Shown here: one piece after another, positions 1 through 5,530 of the stretch | Layout of the letters: each line of letters starts with the position of its first letter | Numbering within the stretch: the first letter of the stretch is position 1 | Origin: a bacterium | GTDB taxonomy: Bacteria > Latescibacterota > UBA2968 | Direction: 5' to 3' | Length of the DNA: 7,047 bases | NCBI GenBank assembly: GCA_027296045.1 | Contig: JAPUJS010000075.1 | Span: 1-7,047 of the forward strand | Notes under the pieces: generated by a model | What the model saw: the letters and a program-made list of their open reading frames with translations, nothing else | What the model was told of the DNA's origin: nothing | Database searches by the model: none | Translations under genes and position numbers: made by a program

Positions 1-29
1 CTTCTGTGTGGGAGAAAGAGAGAGACTTT

Positions 30-392
30 ATGAAAAAAATCCTGATTGTTGAAGATGTTGAATGGAATCGAGACCTGCTGGTCCAGATTCTGGAGGAAAA
101 TTTCGAGGTGATTGAGGCAGAGGACGGGAAGAAGGGTCTGGAAGCGGCAATGGCCGAACAGCCGGACCTGATTTTGATGGATATGTTGCTTCCCAAAATG
201 AATGGATGGGAAGTGGCCGCCGAAATCAGAAAACGGGAAACGGGCAAACCCGTTCCCATTATTGCAGTGACCGCCCAGGCCATGGATGGCGATGAAACCG
301 TTGCCCTGGAAGCCGGTTGCGACGCCTATGTGAGCAAACCAATTGATGAAGACGAGTTGCTGGAAAAAATCGCCCTGTTAATCGGGACTTAA
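30..392 (+). CDS. Single-domain response regulator (CheY/DivK-like receiver)
   Basis: A 120-residue protein made of one receiver (REC) domain with no output domain. The acidic pocket is E8/D9, the phospho-acceptor is D51 (LILMDMLLP), the switch threonine is T81 (IAVTA) and the conserved lysine is K103 (SKP). A protein of this type receives a phosphoryl group from a histidine kinase and acts by protein-protein contact or in a phosphorelay. The ATG at 30 is chosen because the domain begins directly there (MKKILIVED). A GTG at 6 is in frame but would add only eight non-conserved residues. The ribosome-binding site is a poor purine stretch (GAGAGAG), so translation may depend on an operon that begins left of the window. 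The stop codon lies 56 bp before the next gene, a receiver-histidine kinase and the obvious candidate partner. The fold is certain; the partner is inferred from position. Confidence 0.93.
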   Translation: MKKILIVEDVEWNRDLLVQILEENFEVIEAEDGKKGLEAAMAEQPDLILMDMLLPKMNGWEVAAEIRKRETGKPVPIIAVTAQAMDGDETVALEAGCDAYVSKPIDEDELLEKIALLIGT

Positions 393-438
393 TGATCGAG
401 CAGTCAAACTCTTCTCTGTCGGGGCTTTGTGTTTCAAA

Positions 439-444
439 AAGGAG
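439..444 (+). promoter_or_regulatory. Ribosome-binding site deciding the kinase start
   Basis: AAGGAG lies 4 nt before the ATG at 449. An alternative ATG at 392 overlaps the TAA of the preceding gene (TAATG) but has no Shine-Dalgarno sequence and would add 19 residues outside the receiver domain. The 449 start is therefore preferred, although translational coupling from 392 cannot be excluded. Confidence 0.7.
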
Positions 445-448
445 CGAC

Positions 449-1681
449 ATGGAAAAGCAGACCATTCTGATTGTGGACGATATCGCCATGAACCTGGATC
501 TGCTGGAACAGGAATTGTGGGACGATTACATATTGGTTCGTGCAGAAAATGGAGAGCAGGCCTTGCAACAGGCCGATTTATGTGAGCCGGACTGTATTTT
601 GCTCGACGTAACGATGCCAGGGATGGGGGGGTTGGAGGTCGTAAAAAAACTGAGAGAATCGGAAAAGCATCTTGCAACCCCTTACACGCCCGTGATCCTG
701 GTAACAGCTCTGTCTGAAATGTCGGACCAGGTGCGGGGTCTCGCTGCCGGGGCCGATGACTATATTACAAAGCCCTGGGAGCCGGAGGATCTTCACGCCA
801 GGCTCAAGGTTGCTTTACGAATTGGGGAGCTGCAAAAGGCCCTTGCTCGAGAGCGCGACGAGTTGCAACAGGCCCTGTCCAACCTGCAGGCTACCCAAGC
901 CCAATTGTTACATTCCGAGAAGATGGCCGCCCTGGGTAAGCTTGTGGCAGGGATTGCCCATGAACTCAACAATCCCATCGGTTTTATTTATGCCAACATG
1001 GACCATTTCAGCCGATATGTCGGGGAGCTTCAAGCCGTCTGTGAACACGCATCGGTCGGGCCGGAACAAAAGGGCCGGGCCGAGCGGGCATTTCAGACAC
1101 TCAACCGGCTGATCGAGAGCTGCACGAATGGAGCACAGCGAATCAAACAGATTGTGTTGGGACTCCGCACCTTTTCCCGGTTAGACGAGGCGGAAGTGAA
1201 GGCAGTGGACGTGCACGAAGGCATTGAGAGCACGATCACATTGTTGGCACATCAGATGAAGGACCGTATCACGCTGCACAAGACCTATGGTGACTTGCCT
1301 CTCGTCGAGTGCTATGCCGGACAGCTCAACCAGGTTTTGATGAACCTGTTGACCAATGCTATAGATGCTATCGAAGGGCAGGGAGATGTTTATATTACAA
1401 CCCAGATAGATGGGGAAACGGTTCAGATTGCAATCCGAGATACGGGCATAGGAATCTCCGAAGAGAATCTCCAAAAAATATTCGATCCTTTTTTTACAAC
1501 CAAGGACGTTGGCAAAGGGACCGGATTGGGGCTTTCGATCAGCTATGGGATTGTCCAAAAGCACGGCGGGGAGATCCGGGTTGAAAGTGCGCAGGGGGAG
1601 GGAACAACATTTACGGTCGTTTTGCCCCTCCGGATGTCGGTTGAGGCCGGAGAGGACGCAGAGGGGGACCGTGTGGAATAA
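449..1681 (+). CDS. Hybrid receiver-histidine kinase, cytosolic
   Basis: A 410-residue protein. Residues about 4-125 are a receiver domain: D10/D11 pocket, phospho-acceptor D53 in CILLDVTMPG, T86 and K108 (TKPW). Residues about 126-158 form a likely coiled-coil linker. The HisKA-type dimerisation helix follows, with phospho-acceptor H171 in the H-box GIAHELNNP. The ATPase domain covers about 285-395: N-box N299/N303 (NLLTNAIDAI), G1 box DTGIGI 331-336, F box FDPFFTTK and G2 box GKGTGLGLS 355-363. There is no transmembrane segment, signal peptide, PAS or GAF domain. The N-terminal receiver is therefore the only visible input, and the kinase is probably switched by phosphorylation from another protein. 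The receiver gene just upstream is a natural partner. All catalytic motifs look intact. The signal and the output genes are unknown. Confidence 0.93.
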   Translation: MEKQTILIVDDIAMNLDLLEQELWDDYILVRAENGEQALQQADLCEPDCILLDVTMPGMGGLEVVKKLRESEKHLATPYTPVILVTALSEMSDQVRGLAAGADDYITKPWEPEDLHARLKVALRIGELQKALARERDELQQALSNLQATQAQLLHSEKMAALGKLVAGIAHELNNPIGFIYANMDHFSRYVGELQAVCEHASVGPEQKGRAERAFQTLNRLIESCTNGAQRIKQIVLGLRTFSRLDEAEVKAVDVHEGIESTITLLAHQMKDRITLHKTYGDLPLVECYAGQLNQVLMNLLTNAIDAIEGQGDVYITTQIDGETVQIAIRDTGIGISEENLQKIFDPFFTTKDVGKGTGLGLSISYGIVQKHGGEIRVESAQGEGTTFTVVLPLRMSVEAGEDAEGDRVE

Positions 1682-1689
1682 ATTAGGAT

Positions 1690-1717
1690 TTGGGTCAAAT
1701 TTCTGCGTGCGTATATT
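1690..1717 (+). promoter_or_regulatory. Possible weak sigma70-type promoter before the isomerase gene
   Basis: TTGGGT and TATATT are separated by 16 nt in the 106-bp gap between the kinase and the isomerase gene. The -10 matches consensus at 5 of 6 positions, but the -35 at only 3 of 6. It would allow the isomerase gene to be transcribed separately from the signalling pair. Evidence is weak and read-through from upstream is equally possible. Confidence 0.25.
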
Positions 1718-1787
1718 GAGGAGATACGCTGGTCTGCAATTGCCGAAGGCGTAACAAAGGACCGTCTACCGTCCAGGCAAAGGGGAT

Positions 1788-2561
1788 ATGATGTATCAAT
1801 ACGGCATTCGAAACAGCAGTCTGAATATGGATTGGCAAGAAGCACTGGCGACTGCAGGAAGGATTGGATTCGACGGGGTGGAGTTGGTGCTGCGGGAGGA
1901 AGACAGGTTAAATTGGTTGCTTTCTGAAGCCGGCAAGACCGAAATTCAGACCTGGGTTCAAACGTCGGGTGCCGAGGCCTGTACGATCAGTTTTGCACTA
2001 TTCCGAGAATACAAAGGTGCTCAGGAGGACCAGGATGTGCGCGATCGGGTAGTGGATCTGATAAAACGAGCCATCCAGGCGTGTAAAGGGATGGGCGGGG
2101 TGGGTATTCTGCTTCCTTTTTTTGACCGGGAAAATATCGATATTTCCCCTCGAGAGACAGAGCTCCTGATTGCAGATCTGAAACGCTGTGCACCTCTGGC
2201 CGAAGATCTGGGGATCCAGGTGGCTTTGGAGACGAGTTTTACTTCTGGATTGCTCAAACAGATCTGTGACGGGGTCGGGTCTGAACGGGTAGGCGTTTAT
2301 CAGGATCTGGCGAATGCTCTGGGGTATGGTCACGATTCAGTGGAGATGTTGACCGAATTACCCAAAGAAACACTCCTGATTCATCTGAAAGATACCCGGC
2401 GGTCAGACCTCGGGGAAGGCGATGTGGATTTTCCGGCCTGTCGGGAGGCCATTGACCAGATTGGCTACGAGGGGTGGTTGATCTTTGAAACACCCGGTGG
2501 CGACGACCCGGTCGCAGCGGGAAAGAAGAACCTCGCATTTGCCAGGGACATGTTTGGTTAA
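1788..2561 (+). CDS. Sugar phosphate isomerase/epimerase-like TIM-barrel protein
   Basis: A 257-residue protein of the xylose-isomerase-like TIM-barrel superfamily (AP_endonuc_2 fold). Family members isomerise or epimerise sugars and related polyols or hydroxy-acids at a divalent metal. The expected metal ligands are visible in order: E148 (VALETS), D173 in the D-x-x-N motif (QDLAN), H199 in H-x-K-D (HLKD) and E234 (IFETPGG). The GEGDVDF stretch (209-215) is the usual loop after the H-x-K-D strand. There is no signal peptide, so the protein is cytosolic. The start is ambiguous: ATGATG at 1788 and 1791. The purine run AAAGGGGA ends 2 nt before the first ATG and 5 nt before the second, so 1791 may be the true start; the difference is one residue. 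The substrate cannot be read from sequence, and the neighbouring genes give no sugar pathway. Confidence 0.88.
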   Translation: MMYQYGIRNSSLNMDWQEALATAGRIGFDGVELVLREEDRLNWLLSEAGKTEIQTWVQTSGAEACTISFALFREYKGAQEDQDVRDRVVDLIKRAIQACKGMGGVGILLPFFDRENIDISPRETELLIADLKRCAPLAEDLGIQVALETSFTSGLLKQICDGVGSERVGVYQDLANALGYGHDSVEMLTELPKETLLIHLKDTRRSDLGEGDVDFPACREAIDQIGYEGWLIFETPGGDDPVAAGKKNLAFARDMFG

Positions 2562-2640
2562 TATAATATCATCAAGGGAGACATTGGCTGAGTTTGAGCG
2601 TTAAAGACCGGAACTGTAGTCTTTTATACTAATTTTCCAC

Positions 2641-2701
2641 AAAATAAGATAGCACAACAAAGTCGCCCAAGATCCGTGATCCTGTGGCGACTTTGTTGTG
2701 C
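2641..2701 (-). terminator. Strong hairpin terminator for the TlpA-like gene
   Basis: A perfect 16-bp inverted repeat (arms 2652-2667 and 2686-2701) encloses an 18-nt loop that itself holds a small GATC-cgt-GATC stem (2671-2681). Read on the minus strand, it begins 14 nt after the stop of the thioredoxin-like gene and is followed by a T-rich tract (TATCTTATTTT), as in an intrinsic terminator. On the plus strand the hairpin is followed by a G-rich run without a T tract. Termination of the isomerase transcript there is possible but less supported. It lies between two convergent genes, where such hairpins are expected. Confidence 0.7.
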
Positions 2702-2715
2702 GGGGGAGAGCAGGT

Positions 2716-3255
2716 TTAACCGGAAGATTGGGACTTTTCCAGGAGGGCAAGGATGTCTTTCTCAAAGACTTCCTGAGGGCGATATCCTTCGTGGCGGCTA
2801 TAGATCTGACCTTGTTGGTCGATGACGAATGTGGTTGGAATCGACTGGATGTTGCCATAATTCTTCATCGTCTGGGAGGTGCCCCGGACAATCTGGTAGT
2901 TGATCTTGTGGTCCTTTGAAAAAGCTTGAAGGGCGGAGGAATCGATCTGGTCAATGGATACACCAATGATGGTGACACCTTTTTTGCCATATTTTTCGGC
3001 CAGCGCCTTGAAGTGTGGAATTTCTACTATACAGGGAGGACACCAGGTTGCCCAGAAATCAACAATCCGGATTTGACCGTCAAAATCAGACAATCGGACC
3101 GTGTTGCCTTCCAGGTCCTGGAGTGCAAATTCGGGTGCCTGTTGACGATTTTTGGGCTCCTGTGTTGATTCCGGCTCCGATTCGACATTCCAGATGAGTC
3201 CGAAACTGGCCAGGAGGAGACAGGCTATTATCAGCCAGAAAAATTGACGTTTCAC
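2716..3255 (-). CDS. TlpA/ResA-like thiol:disulfide oxidoreductase, membrane-anchored
   Basis: A 179-residue thioredoxin-fold protein. Residues 1-4 are a short basic start (MKRQ), 5-22 a hydrophobic segment, 23-40 a polar linker, and about 41-175 an AhpC/TSA-TlpA type redoxin domain. The redox motif is WCPPC with C72 and C75, and the cis-proline is P140 in SIPTT. TlpA/ResA proteins face the periplasm or outer membrane-facing side and reduce disulfides, typically during cytochrome c maturation or protein folding. No cytochrome maturation gene is nearby, so the partner is unknown. The segment could be a cleaved signal or an uncleaved anchor. C12 resembles a lipobox cysteine (IIAC) but lies too early, with the hydrophobic stretch continuing past it. 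The start codon is GTG, backed by a good AGGAGA 7 nt upstream. The gene is transcribed divergently from the formate dehydrogenase operon and has a sigma54-like promoter. Confidence 0.92.
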   Translation of the reverse strand: MKRQFFWLIIACLLLASFGLIWNVESEPESTQEPKNRQQAPEFALQDLEGNTVRLSDFDGQIRIVDFWATWCPPCIVEIPHFKALAEKYGKKGVTIIGVSIDQIDSSALQAFSKDHKINYQIVRGTSQTMKNYGNIQSIPTTFVIDQQGQIYSRHEGYRPQEVFEKDILALLEKSQSSG

Positions 3256-3262
3256 GGGATGA

Positions 3263-3268
3263 TCTCCT
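3263..3268 (-). promoter_or_regulatory. Ribosome-binding site fixing a GTG start
   Basis: On the minus strand AGGAGA lies 7 nt before the GTG at 3255-3253. No ATG competes in this frame, so the GTG start of the thioredoxin-like gene is well supported. Confidence 0.75.
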
Positions 3269-3321
3269 AATAATCGGCTGTGGCTTGATTACATGTGTGC
3301 TGGGAGGGACCAAATGAAAGC

Positions 3322-3336
3322 GCAAAGATGGTGCCA
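3322..3336 (-). promoter_or_regulatory. Sigma54 (RpoN) -24/-12 promoter of the TlpA-like gene
   Basis: The minus strand reads TGGCAC, five bases, then TTGC. This is the textbook sigma54 layout (TGGCAC-N5-TTGC), with the -24 GG and -12 GC at the correct distance. All ten defined bases match. Transcription would begin near 3311, leaving a leader of about 55 nt that contains the AGGAGA ribosome-binding site. Sigma54 promoters need an enhancer-binding activator, whose site should lie further right, roughly 3400-3490. Neither signalling protein in this window has the AAA+ domain needed for that job. Confidence 0.65.
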
Positions 3337-3493
3337 AATTGGATAATTTTGTGGATATTAGAGGTAAATTGCTGTCGAAGAAGATATTGTGCAAAATAGT
3401 GGGGCGAGTTAGCGAAGGGGGAGATAGAGAAGAGATAACACTATTTCATGAGAGATGTGATGTTTCGAAAGGGTGTCGATAGGAGGTGAAACC

Positions 3494-3565
3494 GTGATCG
3501 AAAGCGTTCATCGGTTCGGTTACGGTCCTGTCGTGCGAAAAAGATCTTATGCGATTGTGAACTGA
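3494..3565 (+). CDS. Possible small leader ORF, 23 codons, with perfect Shine-Dalgarno
   Basis: A GTG at 3494 opens a 23-codon frame ending in TGA at 3563-3565. The peptide begins MIESVHRFGYG and is rich in basic residues near its end (VVRKRSY). It is preceded by AGGAGGTGA at 3481-3489, complementary over nine bases to the usual 3' end of bacterial 16S rRNA. The spacing from AGGAGG to GTG is 7 nt. This is the best ribosome-binding site in the window. I recognise no family. The frame lies upstream of the predicted formate dehydrogenase promoter, so it would need its own promoter, and I find no good one. It could be a leader peptide, a small protein, or chance. Confidence 0.4.
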   Translation: MIESVHRFGYGPVVRKRSYAIVN

Positions 3566-3602
3566 ACCGTTGGTAGAAACCGTTCTCCGGTTGCATACTC
3601 TG

Positions 3603-3631
3603 TTGATTTATGCGCTTTTTTAGTCTATCAT
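3603..3631 (+). promoter_or_regulatory. Sigma70-type promoter of the formate dehydrogenase operon
   Basis: TTGATT (3603-3608) and TATCAT (3626-3631) are separated by the optimal 17 nt. Matches to consensus are 4 of 6 and 5 of 6. Transcription would begin near 3638, giving a leader of about 128 nt before the ATG at 3766. This placement also argues against translation starting at the ATG at 3610, which lies between the two promoter boxes. Confidence 0.5.
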
Positions 3632-3636
3632 TAAGA

Positions 3637-3651
3637 GCACGAGAATCGTGC
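3637..3651 (+). promoter_or_regulatory. Hairpin or operator at the predicted transcription start
   Basis: GCACGA-GAA-TCGTGC is a perfect 6-bp inverted repeat with a 3-nt centre. It sits at the expected +1 of the promoter at 3603-3631. As DNA it could be a repressor site overlapping the start point; as RNA it would put a stable hairpin at the extreme 5' end of the message. Sequence alone cannot separate the two. Confidence 0.4.
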
Positions 3652-3697
3652 AGCTTGGTTTTTGTGGACCTTGGGATTTATCAAATTGTGTTTCAGC

Positions 3698-3709
3698 AGG
3701 TTATAACCT
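3698..3709. repeat. 12-bp perfect palindrome, possible operator
   Basis: AGGTTATAACCT is a perfect palindrome in the leader of the formate dehydrogenase operon, about 60 nt downstream of the predicted start point and 56 nt before the ATG. Its symmetry suits a dimeric DNA-binding protein, but no matching regulator is in view. Confidence 0.3.
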
Positions 3710-3765
3710 ATATTCCCCACTGGATGTGTTTGAAAAAAAGGGGATCTGGTCTTTCGGATGGGAAT

Positions 3766-5421
3766 ATGTCTTATCCAACAGATGCGGAACTGATCCATCT
3801 CTGGCAGGACAAACCCGCGCCTTTGCTGGCGCTTCTCAATGCCTTTCATGACCGGGATCACTATGTCTCAGAAGAGGCAATGAAAGCCATTTCCGCTGGG
3901 TTGCGGATTCCCCTGGCGGATCTGTATGGCACCGTGACGTTTTACCATCACTTTGCAAGAGAAGCCCCTGGACAGCAGGCACCTCGCGTCTGTGTCGGGC
4001 CGATCTGTTGCTTGCAGGGGGGCCGGGAGATTTTGGAAGCCCTGAAGCAGGATGGGGCAACCCCGATGCCGTGTGCGGGTCGGTGCGATCAACCGGTGCC
4101 GGTCCTTCAAGCACATCGGGTCCTGGTGGGAAAAGATCTGGAGGATCGACCTTCCCCTTTACCGGTGCCAAACCCTGAGGGATATGAGGAGTGCATCTTC
4201 GCCGGGATTCGAGAACCCGATCGGAGAACGCTGAAAGGATATCGCCAAACAGGTGGGTATGAAGGGTTGCAACACGCCCTGCGATTGGAACCGGACGGCG
4301 TTTCTGGTGTCATCGAGCGAAGTCAACTTGCCGGGCGAGGCGGTGCTGGGTTTCCAACCGGGACGAAATGGAAAGCCGTACACGATGCAGTGGGAATCCC
4401 CAAAACAATTGTGTGCAATGCAGACGAAGGAGAACCCGGGTGTTTTAAGGATCGTGCCATCATGGATTATGATCCTTTTGCGGTTATTGAAGGAATGACG
4501 CTTGCGGCCTACGCGACTGGAGCGACTCGAGGGTTTATTTATCTTCGATACGAGTATCCCGAAACATTTGAGGTGCTGCAAAAGGCGATCGAAGCAGCCG
4601 AAAGCGCTGGATTGTTGGGAAGTCGTATTTTGGGTGAAGATTTCGAGTTTCAGATCCATTTGAGACGAGGGGGTGGGGCCTATATTTGTGGGGAAGAAAC
4701 TTCGCTGCTCAATAGCCTCGAAGGAAAACACCCGTTTCCACGAAATCGCCCGCCCTATCCTGTGACACACGGTTTTGAAGACCTGCCCACTGTCGTGAAC
4801 AATGTAGAAACCCTGGCAGCAACCGTTCAAATCCTTCGACATGGGGCCGATTGGTATCGCGGGTTGGGGCTGAACGATCAGGCAGGCACCAAGGTGGTCA
4901 GCCTGTCGGGAGATGTTCAGCGGCCCGGCAATTATGAGGTGCCTTTGGGATTTCCGCTTCAAACGTTGCTCGAAGACTGGGCAGGTGGACCCCAAAAGGG
5001 CAAAACGATTCAAGCGGTTACGATGGCAGGGTTGTCCGGCGGGTTCTTGGCCGGGGAGGATTTGAAGGTAACGCTTGACGAGCCCAGTTTGCGAGAAAAA
5101 GGGTCTTTTCTGGCATCTGGCGGCATCATGGTATTTGACCATAGCCGCGATATGGTCGAAGTTGCCAGGTCTGGAATGGATTTTTTTGCGCACGAATCGT
5201 GCGGGAAGTGTTTCCCCTGTCGGATTGGCACCCGCCGACTTACCGAGCGTCTGGAAGGCAGTGGACCTCGCGATTTGGAAACCTGGATTACCGAAGTAAA
5301 AGATCTGGGTCAAACCATGATGGCGACCAGTGCCTGCGGTTTGGGACAGGCTGCCCCCAAGCTAACAGAAAGTCTATTAAAGTATTTCCCCGATCAGGTT
5401 GCCAAACACGTGATATCTTAA
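3766..5421 (+). CDS. NuoE-NuoF fusion: NAD(P)-binding diaphorase subunit of formate dehydrogenase
   Basis: A 551-residue protein in two parts. Residues about 1-130 are NuoE-like (FdsG/24-kDa type) with [2Fe-2S] ligands C76, C81, C103 and C107 in the C-x4-C and C-x3-C pattern. Residues about 155-545 are NuoF-like (FdsB/51-kDa type): FMN-site loop GRGGAGFPTGTKW (190-202), NADEGEPG (218-225), GAYICGEETSLLNSLEG (304-320), an SLBB region with GDVQRPGNY (382-390), and [4Fe-4S] ligands C479, C482, C485 and C524. Such a unit exchanges electrons between NAD(P)H and an iron-sulfur chain. The next gene is a formate dehydrogenase alpha subunit, so it probably couples formate oxidation to NAD(P) reduction, or the reverse. 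The ATG at 3766 is chosen because NuoE homology starts there. The frame is open back to 3610, but those 52 residues look unlike NuoE and overlap the promoter. The ribosome-binding site is weak (GGATGGGA). Hydrogenase HoxF has the same fusion, but the neighbour argues for formate dehydrogenase. Confidence 0.92.
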   Translation: MSYPTDAELIHLWQDKPAPLLALLNAFHDRDHYVSEEAMKAISAGLRIPLADLYGTVTFYHHFAREAPGQQAPRVCVGPICCLQGGREILEALKQDGATPMPCAGRCDQPVPVLQAHRVLVGKDLEDRPSPLPVPNPEGYEECIFAGIREPDRRTLKGYRQTGGYEGLQHALRLEPDGVSGVIERSQLAGRGGAGFPTGTKWKAVHDAVGIPKTIVCNADEGEPGCFKDRAIMDYDPFAVIEGMTLAAYATGATRGFIYLRYEYPETFEVLQKAIEAAESAGLLGSRILGEDFEFQIHLRRGGGAYICGEETSLLNSLEGKHPFPRNRPPYPVTHGFEDLPTVVNNVETLAATVQILRHGADWYRGLGLNDQAGTKVVSLSGDVQRPGNYEVPLGFPLQTLLEDWAGGPQKGKTIQAVTMAGLSGGFLAGEDLKVTLDEPSLREKGSFLASGGIMVFDHSRDMVEVARSGMDFFAHESCGKCFPCRIGTRRLTERLEGSGPRDLETWITEVKDLGQTMMATSACGLGQAAPKLTESLLKYFPDQVAKHVIS

Positions 5422-5504
5422 GCAGTGAAGACAAAGACAACGGGTTCAAACTATGCCCTGGACCTGTTCGATCCTTTCTTCTCCCTCGGGCCCTGAAAAG
5501 CCCT

Positions 5505-5521
5505 CTCCTCCAGGAAAGGAG
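5505..5521 (+). promoter_or_regulatory. Ribosome-binding site of the alpha subunit, within a small hairpin
   Basis: AAAGGAG (5515-5521) lies 9 nt before the ATG at 5531 and supports that start over the ATG at 5453, which has no ribosome-binding site. CTCCT at 5505-5509 can pair with AGGAG at 5517-5521 across a 7-nt loop, so the site could be partly masked. The stem is only 5 bp. Confidence 0.5.
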
Positions 5522-5530
5522 TGTCGAACG

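Larger units (their letters stand above)
3256..3765. other. Divergent intergenic regulatory region
   Basis: About 510 bp separate the minus-strand thioredoxin gene from the plus-strand formate dehydrogenase operon. From left to right it holds the thioredoxin gene's ribosome-binding site and sigma54 promoter, an 8-bp inverted repeat (AAATAGTG at 3394-3401, CACTATTT at 3439-3446), a 23-codon ORF with an ideal ribosome-binding site, a sigma70-like promoter with a hairpin at its start point, and a 12-bp palindrome. I see no tRNA, rRNA, transposon end or recognisable riboswitch. Confidence 0.7.

Noticed and set aside
2716..3255. Lipoprotein signal in the TlpA-like protein (IIAC, C12)
   Set aside because: The cysteine is only 12 residues from the start, and the hydrophobic run continues beyond it to residue 22. 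This fits a membrane anchor or ordinary signal better than a lipobox.
3282..3600. A riboswitch (molybdenum cofactor or other class) or tRNA-Sec in the divergent gap
   Set aside because: I looked for recognisable cores and for a tRNA acceptor/T-arm pattern and found none. Most of this stretch also lies upstream of the predicted operon transcript.
3610..3765. A 52-residue N-terminal extension of the NuoE-NuoF protein from the ATG at 3610
   Set aside because: It lacks a ribosome-binding site, does not resemble NuoE, and its start codon falls between the predicted -35 and -10 boxes. The open frame there seems accidental.
5190..5202. GCACGA-A-TCGTGC, the same arms as the inverted repeat at the operon start point
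   Set aside because: It lies within the codons around the conserved HESCGKC motif of NuoF, where the sequence is set by the protein. The spacing differs, so a second operator is unlikely.
4159..5313. Long minus-strand open frame (384 codons) opposite the diaphorase gene
   Set aside because: It lies wholly antisense to a clear NuoE-NuoF gene, its translation shows no recognisable domain, and it follows from codon bias on the coding strand.
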